DNA of 64,000 nt, taken from contig JAKQNF010000013.1 in assembly GCA_029565935.1 (NCBI GenBank), positions 104,760-168,759 of the forward strand, given 5' to 3'. How positions within the stretch are numbered: the first letter of the stretch is position 1; each line of letters begins with the position of its first letter. This document shows positions 52,609 through 61,410 of this stretch, in pieces. The notes below the pieces were generated by a model. The model had not been told where the DNA came from. It did not search any database and saw only the letters and a list, made by a program, of their open reading frames with translations. This DNA is from Bacillota bacterium. GTDB lineage: Bacteria; Bacillota; DTU025; MWDF01. The position numbers were made by a program, and so were the translations under genes.

Positions 52609-53214
52609 GTGAGAGCTTTTACTTTAGGCAGATCCAGCAGGCCCACGCACGAATTCATGAAGATACTGATAAGGGAAGGTGCGAGCCATCTAATCGACCT
52701 CAGGGACGAGAACAAGTACAAGCCGTCGTCCGCAAGGGAGAAGAACCTAAATTCCTGCATGAAGGCAAACGGCATAAGAAAGATGGTCGGTATGGAACGT
52801 ACCTATTCGATCTCCGATCCCTGCCTGTTGCACCGAATGCAAAGCGGAGCGTCCGTGTCATATGTAGACGGCAGGTCCAGATATGACGTATCGGAGTTGA
52901 TGAAGTCGGTCTGGGGGCTCAAGGATCACAATCGAGCACCGATATTGGCGATCATCGGCGGGGACGTAGAGCCATTCGGGTGCATCAGGTCCGTCTGGAT
53001 ATCGAAGGGGCTTTCAAGCAAAGGCGTTGAGGTATGCCATGTCATCGACAAAGATCGGAAGATCGGACATGACGTCATGGAGAGATGGTTGGTCGCAAGG
53101 TACGGAATGTCGCTGTCAGGAGCCAGGGCCTATAACGATGCCAGGTTCGTGCGCGCAGCCTACGAAATGCATGCGAAGCACCTAGTAAAGGTGGCTGCGG
53201 CAGGAAGGCGATGA
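52609..53214 (+). CDS. DUF488-like protein
   Basis: 201 residues resembling the DUF488 family: FTLGRSSRPTHEFMKILI at the start, HLIDLRDENKYKPS, and a late block GDVEPFGCIRSVWISKGLSSKG-type text with CHVI, where DUF488 proteins have a CHR-type motif. Function of the family is unclear, with links to DNA or phage defence in some contexts but none here. The remainder does not match strongly, so identity is moderate. GTG at 52609 has GGTGAGG ahead of it. Confidence 0.55.
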   Translation: MRAFTLGRSSRPTHEFMKILIREGASHLIDLRDENKYKPSSAREKNLNSCMKANGIRKMVGMERTYSISDPCLLHRMQSGASVSYVDGRSRYDVSELMKSVWGLKDHNRAPILAIIGGDVEPFGCIRSVWISKGLSSKGVEVCHVIDKDRKIGHDVMERWLVARYGMSLSGARAYNDARFVRAAYEMHAKHLVKVAAAGRR

Positions 53215-53234
53215 AAAAGGGGGCTTTCGCCCCC
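53214..53234 (-). terminator. Terminator of glnA
   Basis: Read leftward: GGGGGC, loop GAAA, GCCCCC, then TTTTT. It lies 29 bases past the glnA stop and also overlaps the DUF488-like stop. Confidence 0.85.
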
Positions 53235-53262
53235 GATACCGGACCTCAATATCTACATCGCG

Positions 53263-54600
53263 CTAATAATTCTGAAGGTAGTTGTCAAGCTCCCATTTGT
53301 GGACAATCTGTTTGTAAAGTTTCCATTCCTGGAACCTGCCGTTCCTGTATTTAGGATAGATGACGTCTCCTAGCGCCTCACGCACCACTGGGTCCGCGTC
53401 CATCTCCAACAGTGCGTCTTTCAAGGATCCCGGCAGGGTGTCTATGCCTTCCTCAAGGCGTTCCTGCTCGTTCATGCTGTAAAGGTTCCTGTTGCAGGGT
53501 TGAGGAGGGATGAGCCCATTCACTATGCCGTCAAGCCCCGAGGCGATTATCGTGGCGAATGCCATGTAAGGGTTGCATGAAGGATCAGGATTCCTAAGTT
53601 CCACCCTAGTGCTGGCTCCTCTGGCCGTGGGAATCCTGACGAGGACCGACCTGTTCGCGGTGGACCATGCTATGTATACGGGGGCCTCGAACCCGGAAAC
53701 AAGCCTCTTGTAGGAATTTACGAGAGGATTGGTGACTGGGGTGAATGCCTTGGCATGTTTTAGCAGGCCCGCCACGAAACTCCTTGCAAGGTCGGAGAGC
53801 ATGAACTCTCCATTCGGGTCGTAGAAGGCATTCTCGCCAGCTTTTGACAAGGATATATTGCAGTGCATGCCTGAACCTGCTATGCCGTATACGGGCTTAG
53901 GCATGAAGGTGGCATGCATGCCGTGCTTCTTGGCTATCTGCTTGGTGACCATCTTGAGCGTAACGACCCTGTCAGCGGCAGTCAGCGCGTTCGTGTACTT
54001 GAAATCCAACTCGTGCTGAGAGGGGCCGCATTCATGGTGGGCGACCTCTACTTTGAAACCCATCTCTTCGAGTGTGAGTACGATATCCCTTCTTACTTCA
54101 TCAGTGTAATCGGCAGGAGTCAGGTCGAAATATCCAGACTGGTCGGCGAACTGGGTAGTCGCCATACCTGAGGCGTCGGTCTTAAAAAGGTAGAATTCGC
54201 ACTCGGGGCCTATATTAACCGAATAACCTAGCTCGGACGCTCTCAGAAGCTGCTTTTTCAGCGCTAGCCTGGGGTCTCCGTCGAACGGCTCTCCTGACCT
54301 AGTGTAGATATCGCAGATTAGCCTTGCCACGGTAACGCCGCCGTTGCTCCAGGGCAGCGTCAGAAATGTGTTAAGGTCGGGTCGGAGGTTCATGTCAGAT
54401 TCTTCTATCCTAGCGAAGCCTTCGATGGATGAGCCATCGAACATGATCTGTCCATCCAGGACTTTACCCAGCTGTGTAAGCGGGACTTCTACGTTCTTCA
54501 AGGAGCCCATCATGTCCATGAACTGCAACCTAAGGAACTTCACATCCTTTTCGGCGCATAGTCTCTCGATGTCCTTCCTCTCATAAGCCGGCATGCCCAT
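53263..54600 (-). CDS. glnA: Glutamine synthetase type I
   Basis: Condenses glutamate and ammonia with ATP to form glutamine. 445 residues, the GSI-alpha length, with MFDGSSIEGFARIEESDM, GPECEFYLF, HEVAHHECGPSQHE-type metal ligands (VEVAHHECGPSQHELD), AGSGMHCNISL, and NPLVNSYKRLV. The adenylylation segment of GSI-beta is absent, so control is by feedback. ATG at 54600 or 54594, just after GGGGGG. A -35/-10 promoter lies upstream. Confidence 0.96.
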   Translation of the reverse strand: MGMPAYERKDIERLCAEKDVKFLRLQFMDMMGSLKNVEVPLTQLGKVLDGQIMFDGSSIEGFARIEESDMNLRPDLNTFLTLPWSNGGVTVARLICDIYTRSGEPFDGDPRLALKKQLLRASELGYSVNIGPECEFYLFKTDASGMATTQFADQSGYFDLTPADYTDEVRRDIVLTLEEMGFKVEVAHHECGPSQHELDFKYTNALTAADRVVTLKMVTKQIAKKHGMHATFMPKPVYGIAGSGMHCNISLSKAGENAFYDPNGEFMLSDLARSFVAGLLKHAKAFTPVTNPLVNSYKRLVSGFEAPVYIAWSTANRSVLVRIPTARGASTRVELRNPDPSCNPYMAFATIIASGLDGIVNGLIPPQPCNRNLYSMNEQERLEEGIDTLPGSLKDALLEMDADPVVREALGDVIYPKYRNGRFQEWKLYKQIVHKWELDNYLQNY

Positions 54601-54639
54601 CCCCCCTATAGTGCATTCAAAGAATAAATAAACGATAAA

Positions 54640-54668
54640 ATCCTAATACTTTAAACAATGTATGTCAA
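54640..54668 (-). promoter_or_regulatory. Promoter of glnA
   Basis: On the minus strand TTGACA (54668-54663), 17 bases, then TAGGAT (54645-54640). The -35 is perfect, the -10 fair. No GlnR/TnrA-type TGTNAN7TNACA site was found. Confidence 0.6.
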
Positions 54669-54840
54669 TAAAAGAAAGGCTGTATACAATATATTCTGAA
54701 GCGCTGCCGCGAAGGGGTTTGGTAGAACTTGACTTGATTGATTTTATAAATATGCAGTCTATGACAGTCGGGTAAAAGTGCAGGTGCAACGCAGTGCCGT
54801 TTGTGTTAATTTAAAACCATGGATGGAAAAGGTGGTAATA

Positions 54841-55113
54841 ATGGACACCGCTGATAAAGCCCATGACAAGAGAAGAGTGACTGTACCGGTGAAAATAATG
54901 GGGGAGAGCTTCCTCATAACCGGCGAACAGGATGAAGGCCATGTGATTTCACTCGCCAAAGAACTCGACGGCAAACTCATGGAGGCCAGGAAGTTGATGC
55001 CGACGGCATCCCCGCACAGGATAGCAATCTCCGTCGCATTGGAACTTATATCCCTGATCAGGAAGGAGCGCGAGAAGTCGGACTCGCTCCTTGAGACCAT
55101 CGAAAGAACCTAA
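54841..55113 (+). CDS. zapA: Cell-division protein ZapA
   Basis: 90-residue ZapA-like protein that cross-links FtsZ filaments at the septum. Residues 12-40 (RRVTVPVKIMGESFLITG) form the beta domain and the C-terminal half is a helical coiled coil (ISVALELISLIRKEREKSDSLL). ATG at 54841 follows AAAGGTGGTAATA. Heads the zapA-cvpA-mutS2 run. Confidence 0.88.
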   Translation: MDTADKAHDKRRVTVPVKIMGESFLITGEQDEGHVISLAKELDGKLMEARKLMPTASPHRIAISVALELISLIRKEREKSDSLLETIERT

Positions 55114-55129
55114 GTAATCGGGAGGTGGA

Positions 55130-55666
55130 ATGATGCAAAGCTTCGACTGGCTGAGCATAGTGCTTACGGCTCTTTTGGTGATATCCTTGTTGAGCGGCCT
55201 CAGAAGGGGATTCTTCAGACAGATAGCCGACATAGCCGGACTTGTGGTCGGCTTTATTGTGGCCTCCAAGATATATGCTCAGGCGGGCCAATGGATATCC
55301 GGCTACTTCGCGCAGCTGAACGAGCAGGTAGCCTGCGTGATAGGTTTCGTGATGGTATTCGCCGCCGTGTTCTTAGTTATCGAGATAATCGGTTTGATAC
55401 TTACCAAAGCATTCTCGCTGCCGGGTCTGAACGTGATCAACGGGCTTGCCGGTGCTGTCATAGGGCTTGCGTTGGGCGCCTTCTTCTACGGGATAGCGAT
55501 GTCATTGCTGCTGGCCCTAAACATAACGGTCGTGAGCTCTGCGATAGAAGGATCGGTCGTACCCTATTACCTGGTTACGGGTATGACATGGATCTACGAT
55601 AAGCTGGGATTCGCGATACCCCAGCTAGAAAACGCCATACCGATATTCAAGGGTTTCCAGATCTAG
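55130..55666 (+). CDS. cvpA: CvpA family membrane protein
   Basis: 178 residues with about four to five transmembrane segments. Blocks LLSGLRRGFFRQIADIAGLVVGF near the N terminus and a glycine-rich AGAVIGLALGAFFYGI are typical of CvpA/YshB proteins. Role in colicin V production is specific to E. coli; here it is a conserved membrane protein of unknown function. ATG at 55130 or 55133 after GGGAGGTGG. Confidence 0.88.
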   Translation: MMQSFDWLSIVLTALLVISLLSGLRRGFFRQIADIAGLVVGFIVASKIYAQAGQWISGYFAQLNEQVACVIGFVMVFAAVFLVIEIIGLILTKAFSLPGLNVINGLAGAVIGLALGAFFYGIAMSLLLALNITVVSSAIEGSVVPYYLVTGMTWIYDKLGFAIPQLENAIPIFKGFQI

Positions 55667-55689
55667 CCATGGGTAAGAAGATGATGCCC

Positions 55690-55711
55690 AAGGGAGGTCA
55701 GCCCTCCCTTT
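55690..55711 (+). repeat. Hairpin between cvpA and mutS2
   Basis: AAGGGAGG, loop TCAGC, CCTCCCTT: eight pairs, followed by only TTTGT. Possibly attenuates mutS2. Confidence 0.4.
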
Positions 55712-55732
55712 GTAGGCACGGAGGATAGGCAA

Positions 55733-58102
55733 TTGGACGAAAGGACGTTAAGAGTTCTTGAATGGCATAAGGTGCTTGATGAGCTGTCAGGTTGTTGTTC
55801 CACGGAGCTGGGAAGGACGCGCGTCGAAGAGCTAGGGCCGTCTGATGATAGGCTGCTCATCAAAAATGCGCTGGAAGAGACTACGAGCGCCAGGTTCTTC
55901 CTTGATTCCGGACGCCAGGTGATCTTCGGGGGCGTTAAGGATATCAAGGACATCGCAATCAAGGCCGAGAAAGGCCTTGTTCTGTCAGGCACGGAGCTCA
56001 GCTCTGTATATGCGCTGATAAGCAGGGCCAGGGCGATCCGCAAGCAGCTGTTTTCTCTGGAGGACAGGTTCTTGCCGATTAAAGAGCTGGTATGGAATAT
56101 CCGGGAACACAAAGACCTTGAAGTAGAGCTCGAACAGGGCATAGGGCCAAGCGGCGAGGTGCTCGACGGCGCCAGCCCGGAGCTAGGCAGGATCAGGTCC
56201 AGGATAAACATGCTGAACTCAAGGCTGAGGGACAAGCTAGATCAGATCATAAAAAGGCCGGAGATAGCGAAGTACCTGCAGGAGCCAATAGTCTCGCTTA
56301 GGAGCGGCAGGTTCGTCGTGCCGGTGAGAGCCGAGTACAAGGGGCAGGTAAAAGGGATCGTGCATGACCAGAGCGCTTCCGGTGCCACGGTCTTCATAGA
56401 ACCTCTGTCCATAGTCGAGGCGAACAACGACCTAAGGGAAGCCGAGGTAGCCGAGCAGGACGAGGTGGAGAAAGTACTCTCTAAGTTCTCCGCCATGGTA
56501 GGGGATATCGCAGAAGATATCGTCCTAACGCTGGATTGTCTGTCGGGATTGGACTTCGCGCTGGCAAAAGGGAAATATTCCCAGATATCAGATTCATCGG
56601 AACCATTACTGGCTGAAGATCAGAGGTTCCGCTTCGAAGGAGCGAGGCATCCCCTGCTAAAGGGCACGGTCGTGCCCATAGACGCATATGTGGGAGAAGG
56701 CTTCACAATCCTCGTGATTACCGGGCCTAACACCGGCGGCAAGACCGTCGCTTTGAAGACGATGGGGCTTCTACAGGTAATGGCACAATCGGGCCTTCAC
56801 GTTCCAGCTTTACCCGGCTGCACAGCTGCCGTGTTCGCTTCCATATTCGCCGATATTGGCGATGAGCAGAGCATCGAGCAGTCGCTTTCCACATTCTCCG
56901 GACACATGACGAACATAGTCGAGATATTGAGGAAGGCCGACGACAGATCTTTCGTACTGCTCGATGAGCTGGGCGCGGGCACAGATCCGGAAGAGGGCGC
57001 AGCTCTTGCGATGGCGATACTAGACGACCTTTATTCCGTGGGCGCGACTGTGGTGGCGACGACCCATTACAAGGAGCTTAAAGTATTCGCCCATCTAAAA
57101 CCAGGTATGCGGAACGCCTCGGTGGAGTTCGACATAGAAAGCCTTAAGCCCACGTATAAGTTGTCAATCGGGATGCCCGGATCCTCGAACGCGTTCGCCA
57201 TAGCCGAGAGGCTCGGCCTGCAAGACGGAGTGATAACCAAAGCTAAAAGCCTAATCAAAAGCGAAGACAAAAAAGTGGAGGACATGATAAACAGCCTAAG
57301 GCATGAATATGAGGCCGCAGCTTCAGCGAGGAAAGATGCCGATATACTCAAACGGAGGGCTGAAGAAGCCAGCAGGAAACTCTCGGATGAGCTTGCCAAG
57401 CAGAGGTCTGAGAAGGCTGAGATCATGCAGAAAACCCGCTCCGAGGCGAGGGAGCTCGTCAAGCTGGCCCGACAAGAAGTAGAGCAGATTATCGGAGAGT
57501 TGAAGACAGGTTATGCCCAGAACACTCAAGAGACCGCCAGAGCAGCCAGGAAGGCGGTCGAATCCCTGAAGGAGTTCATCGATGAGATCGGCGGAGATAT
57601 CCACGACGAGAGGACTCAGGCTCTAGAATCCGATGTGGAAGGGTTGAAGGCGGGCGATCCCATCGAGATCCTCCCATCAGGGATAGAGGGTGTGCTACTA
57701 GAGATAAAGGGAGACAAAGTCAGGGCGGCCGTCGGTTCCATAAGGACCGAGATGCCTCTTTCGATGATACGCAAGAGCAAGGTCAAGAGCGAAAAGAAGC
57801 ATATGACCGTCAACCTAGAGAGGCAGACGGAGATTGGCATGCATCTGGCCCAGAGTATCTCTGTAGAGATAGACCTAAGAGGTATGAAGGCGGACGAAGC
57901 GATAGAAGCACTCGACAAGAGGCTTGACGAGGCCGTGCTTGCAGGCATACCGATGCTAAGGGTGATACACGGCAAGGGTACGGGCGCGTTAAGGGCGGCA
58001 GTAAGAGACAGGCTTACAGGTGACGGAAACATCGAATCCTTCCGCTTGGGGGCGGAAGGTGAGGGAGGAGACGGCGTCACCATCATCAAGTTCAGGCAAT
58101 AG
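55733..58102 (+). CDS. mutS2: MutS2 family protein (endonuclease MutS2)
   Basis: 789 residues. Coiled-coil clamp region, then the ABC ATPase core with Walker A GPNTGGKTVALK, Walker B SFVLLDELGAGTDPEEGA and signature-like SQ segments, followed by a charged coiled coil (57250-57560) and a C-terminal Smr nuclease domain ending DLRGMKADEAIEALD with HGKGTGALRAAV. Suppresses recombination and has a ribosome-rescue role in Bacillota. TTG at 55733 follows GGAGGATAGG. Confidence 0.94.
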   Translation: MDERTLRVLEWHKVLDELSGCCSTELGRTRVEELGPSDDRLLIKNALEETTSARFFLDSGRQVIFGGVKDIKDIAIKAEKGLVLSGTELSSVYALISRARAIRKQLFSLEDRFLPIKELVWNIREHKDLEVELEQGIGPSGEVLDGASPELGRIRSRINMLNSRLRDKLDQIIKRPEIAKYLQEPIVSLRSGRFVVPVRAEYKGQVKGIVHDQSASGATVFIEPLSIVEANNDLREAEVAEQDEVEKVLSKFSAMVGDIAEDIVLTLDCLSGLDFALAKGKYSQISDSSEPLLAEDQRFRFEGARHPLLKGTVVPIDAYVGEGFTILVITGPNTGGKTVALKTMGLLQVMAQSGLHVPALPGCTAAVFASIFADIGDEQSIEQSLSTFSGHMTNIVEILRKADDRSFVLLDELGAGTDPEEGAALAMAILDDLYSVGATVVATTHYKELKVFAHLKPGMRNASVEFDIESLKPTYKLSIGMPGSSNAFAIAERLGLQDGVITKAKSLIKSEDKKVEDMINSLRHEYEAAASARKDADILKRRAEEASRKLSDELAKQRSEKAEIMQKTRSEARELVKLARQEVEQIIGELKTGYAQNTQETARAARKAVESLKEFIDEIGGDIHDERTQALESDVEGLKAGDPIEILPSGIEGVLLEIKGDKVRAAVGSIRTEMPLSMIRKSKVKSEKKHMTVNLERQTEIGMHLAQSISVEIDLRGMKADEAIEALDKRLDEAVLAGIPMLRVIHGKGTGALRAAVRDRLTGDGNIESFRLGAEGEGGDGVTIIKFRQ

Positions 58103-58112
58103 GAGGATGGTA

Positions 58113-58919
58113 ATGAACCATACTGTAGACCTTAAGGACAAGAAGCTTTTCATATTGGACATGGACGGTACCATCTACCTTGGCAATAGGTTGTTCGACG
58201 GGACGCTGCAGTTCTTGGAGACTGCCAGGAAAAACGGAGCCAGATGCGTCTTCCTGACTAACAACTCGTCGAAAAGCACAAAAGAATACATAGAGAAACT
58301 AAGGAAGATGGGCATCGAGTGCGGTATGGACGACGTATTCACGTCTGTCCAGGCATCAGCAATCTACCTAAAGGCCAACCACATGAATGGTAAAGTTTAT
58401 GCCGCCGGCACAAAAGCCATGCTTAACGAGTTATTGGAAATGGGAATTGACGCTACGGGGCGGCCCGATGGTAATGAGGGCGTGGTCCTGCAGGGATTCG
58501 ATACGGAGCTCGAATACTGGAAAGTAGAGGCTGCATGCAGGCTTATCGACAATGGGGCAGTCTTCTTGGCCTGCAATATCGACAAGGTCTGTCCAGTGGA
58601 GGACGGCTATATACCTGATTGTGGCTCCATCTGTAAAATGATAGAATCGGCAACCGGCAAGGCACCGCATTTCATAGGTAAACCGGAAGCAAGCATGATA
58701 GAAGGCTTGTTGATGAAGGAAGGCATAGAAGCGAAGTATGCGGTCATGGTAGGAGACAGGCTCTATACCGACATCGCCTGCGGAGTAAATGCGAATGTGG
58801 ATACGGTGCTGCTTCTTTCAGGTGAAACTAGCCTCCACGACCTCGAGGGTTCAAGCGTCGCACCTACTTACATAATGAAGGACATCGCGCAACTGGGTTA
58901 CGAGATTAGAAGAATATAG
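58113..58919 (+). CDS. HAD-superfamily phosphatase, NagD/AraL type
   Basis: 268-residue HAD-IIA phosphatase. Motif I LDMDGTIYLG, motif II LTNNSSKST, a C2-cap around residues 85-185, and motif III/IV MVGDRLYTDIACG (Asp pair). It dephosphorylates sugar or nucleotide phosphates, substrate unknown. ATG at 58113 follows AGGAGGATGGTA; an in-frame ATG at 58107 is possible. Ends before a bidirectional terminator. Confidence 0.9.
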   Translation: MNHTVDLKDKKLFILDMDGTIYLGNRLFDGTLQFLETARKNGARCVFLTNNSSKSTKEYIEKLRKMGIECGMDDVFTSVQASAIYLKANHMNGKVYAAGTKAMLNELLEMGIDATGRPDGNEGVVLQGFDTELEYWKVEAACRLIDNGAVFLACNIDKVCPVEDGYIPDCGSICKMIESATGKAPHFIGKPEASMIEGLLMKEGIEAKYAVMVGDRLYTDIACGVNANVDTVLLLSGETSLHDLEGSSVAPTYIMKDIAQLGYEIRRI

Positions 58920-58937
58920 GGCGTTTATCAGCAATTA

Positions 58938-58981
58938 AAAGGATCCGCCCTCAATCGTCGGATGAAGAGGGCGGATCCTTT
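58938..58981. terminator. Bidirectional terminator
   Basis: AAAGGATCCGCCCTC and GAGGGCGGATCCTTT form a perfect 15-bp stem. T tracts occur on both sides (TTTGGTTCTTT rightward, TTTTAATT leftward), so it ends both the HAD gene and the converging penicillin-binding-protein gene. Confidence 0.9.
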
Positions 58982-58998
58982 GGTTCTTTACAGTTTCT

Positions 58999-61212
58999 CT
59001 AGTGGATGTTACATCTTTTCGAGCTTATCGGTTTTGAGTAATTCGGTGATCCGTCCTCATTGGCCTCATAGTACGAATCCCCTACTTTAGTAAGTCGATA
59101 GACAGCGACACTTTCCTCAGGGCAGTTCTCGTTCGCCAACATGCCTGATACTGTGCAAACTTTCTCCAGAACAACTTCTTCCGCAGCGGCATGCACCGTG
59201 CAAGTCGTCTTGGGTTCCGTGCCCTTTATGAACACTTCGCTTATGATCTGGTCTTTGGGGCAAGCAGATGAGGGCAAGAGGCCGCTAGCAGAGCAGATCT
59301 TCACCCCTGTGGAAATGCCCGAGGGTATCGTGAAGTTCAGCACGGGCTTGTCCGCCAACGCCTGTTTCATGAAACCTGCCCAAACAAGCACGGCGGTGGA
59401 GCTACCAACGACGCCAACGCCAGGGTATCTCATCTCCTTGGCCGTATCTTCCCCTATCCATACGGTGGCTACTAGATCTGGGGTATAGCCAACGAACCAT
59501 GCATCGGTATTGGAATCCCCCGTACCGGTCTTGCCGGCCGCAGGCCTTCCTATGTATCCTCTGCGCCCTGTCCCTGACGGGCTGCTTATCACTGAAGTAA
59601 GCATGTTCGTTATCATGTAGCTGATGTCCTGGTCCAGCACTACTTCTTTTTGAACGGCACCTTGTTCCAGCACCTTACCTTCAGATGAGGTAATCTGCTT
59701 GATGAAATACGGTTTGGCCTTAATCCCGTTCGTGGCAAGCGCCCCATATGCCGAGCAGAGCTCAAGAGGTATGACGCCCTTTGTAAGGCCGCCTAGCGTT
59801 ATCGAAAGCCCGATATCGTTCTTGGCCCCGCTCGTCACCAAAGTCGAAATCCCAAGCTTCCTTGCTATTTCTATTGCTTTCATAGGGGTTACTTGCTCAA
59901 GAAGTTGTATAGCTATCATGTTGGTCGACTGGGCTAGTGCCTCTCTTAATCGTATCGGTCCTATGAACTTGTTGTTGAAGTTGCTAGGAGCCCAGACGCT
60001 CTTGTCCGGCTGGACGTACTCAAGCGGTTTGTCCACCATGATAGAAGCGGGCGTGAAGCCCATCTGCAACGCTCCGATGTATACGAATGGTTTGAAAGTG
60101 GAGCCGGGGGACCTTGTGGCTTTCGTAGCCCTATTGAACTCGTCCTCCCCCCGTCCGCCGACCAACGCCAGGATCTCGCCGGTTCTGGGATCTATCGCAA
60201 CGAAGGCATATTGTGGGTAGGTCAGGGTGACATCACCCTTAGTTTCGGTTCTGCCCTTTGGGACCTTCGACTTAAGCTCTGCTTCGGCAATCTTCTGATA
60301 ACGTATGTCCAACGTGGTCTTTACTGTAAGTCCGCCTTTGTAGACCGTATCGGAACCGTACTTATCCACAAGGTAGTCCCTTATCATGAACGAGGCGTAG
60401 GATGCCGTCTGAGAGCTCTTTGACAGGCCGACGAGCTTTACTTCTTCCTTCTTCGCAGCTTCGGCCTGCTCTTTGGTTATGTAGCCGTATTTGACCATCT
60501 GGTCAAGTACGAGGTTCCTACGACTTGTGGCATTTTCCAGGTTTTTATACGGGCTGTAGACCACCCATCCTTTTGGAACGCCCGCGATGAGCGCCGCCTC
60601 TGCAAGAGTGAGCTTCTCCACAGGTTTTCCGAAGAACAGCTGTGAGGCGGCCTCTACGCCGTATGCTCCATGGCCGAAATAGATGGCGTTAAGGTAGAAC
60701 TCAAGAATCTCATCCTTCGTATAGCGCCTCTCAAGCTGGAATGCGTAGAATACCTCCCAAATCTTCCTGCTCAGCGTTTTTTCATGCGAAAGGAAGACAT
60801 TTCTTGCCAGCTGCACTGTTATCGTGCTTCCCCCTTGGGCCGTCGTCATGTTCGTTATGTCATACACCAAAGCTCCAAGGATCCTGGTTATGTTGATACC
60901 CTTGTGGGTGTAAAACGTATGGTCCTCGATCGCGATGAAGGCGTCCTTAAGGTTGTCAGGCATATCAGAAAGCTTCCTGACCTCACGGTTCTCGACGAGG
61001 AACTTGGTTATTATCTCACCGTTCCTGTCATACACTACCGTAGGCAGGGCATGTTTAACCTCGACATCTTCCACGCTTGGCGCGTTTTTCATGTAGTCGG
61101 AAAGTATGACCACGGTAACGCCCGCAATAACTATGAGCAGTGCGATACCCAGGGCTACAAGCCAGGTTAAGAGCTTGACCCAAGAAAAACCGGATTTCCT
61201 AGAACGTACCAT
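58999..61212 (-). CDS. Bifunctional class A penicillin-binding protein
   Basis: 737 residues. A short cytoplasmic N terminus and TM (16-38) lead to a GT51 glycosyltransferase with catalytic Glu96 in EDHTFYTHKG, then a transpeptidase with SPGSTFKPF (active Ser), STN, and KTGTGDSNTD, followed by a ~120-residue C-terminal region rich in Cys (CSASGLLPSSACP, CTVSGMLANENCP). It polymerises and cross-links peptidoglycan outside the membrane. Divergent from tyrS. The cysteine pairs in the tail are probably disulfide-linked. Confidence 0.92.
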   Translation of the reverse strand: MVRSRKSGFSWVKLLTWLVALGIALLIVIAGVTVVILSDYMKNAPSVEDVEVKHALPTVVYDRNGEIITKFLVENREVRKLSDMPDNLKDAFIAIEDHTFYTHKGINITRILGALVYDITNMTTAQGGSTITVQLARNVFLSHEKTLSRKIWEVFYAFQLERRYTKDEILEFYLNAIYFGHGAYGVEAASQLFFGKPVEKLTLAEAALIAGVPKGWVVYSPYKNLENATSRRNLVLDQMVKYGYITKEQAEAAKKEEVKLVGLSKSSQTASYASFMIRDYLVDKYGSDTVYKGGLTVKTTLDIRYQKIAEAELKSKVPKGRTETKGDVTLTYPQYAFVAIDPRTGEILALVGGRGEDEFNRATKATRSPGSTFKPFVYIGALQMGFTPASIMVDKPLEYVQPDKSVWAPSNFNNKFIGPIRLREALAQSTNMIAIQLLEQVTPMKAIEIARKLGISTLVTSGAKNDIGLSITLGGLTKGVIPLELCSAYGALATNGIKAKPYFIKQITSSEGKVLEQGAVQKEVVLDQDISYMITNMLTSVISSPSGTGRRGYIGRPAAGKTGTGDSNTDAWFVGYTPDLVATVWIGEDTAKEMRYPGVGVVGSSTAVLVWAGFMKQALADKPVLNFTIPSGISTGVKICSASGLLPSSACPKDQIISEVFIKGTEPKTTCTVHAAAEEVVLEKVCTVSGMLANENCPEESVAVYRLTKVGDSYYEANEDGSPNYSKPISSKRCNIH

Positions 61213-61249
61213 TGGAAACCTCCGATAAACTAACCGTAATAATGATAGA

Positions 61250-61255
61250 ATTATA
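61250..61255 (-). promoter_or_regulatory. -10 box for the penicillin-binding-protein gene
   Basis: TATAAT on the minus strand, 37 bases before ATG. No strong -35. The remainder of the 61213-61410 gap has a small TGGCTC/GAGCCA stem and nothing else. Confidence 0.4.
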
Positions 61256-61410
61256 CACCAATTGGACCTGGCAGGCCCTAAGGGTGATTCTGAAGACAGT
61301 TAATATGCGATCTTCTGAGCCCGCCGAACCATGATGGCTCTGTTCCTTGAGCCAATGTGTACTGGAATGGTATTATTATTAAGTAATTAACCTTCCTAGG
61401 AGGCCTGGAT

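Noticed and set aside
54601..54780. GlnR/TnrA site before glnA
   Set aside because: No TGTNAN7TNACA match was found.
61213..61410. T-box before tyrS
   Set aside because: No TGGNACCGCG core or long leader.
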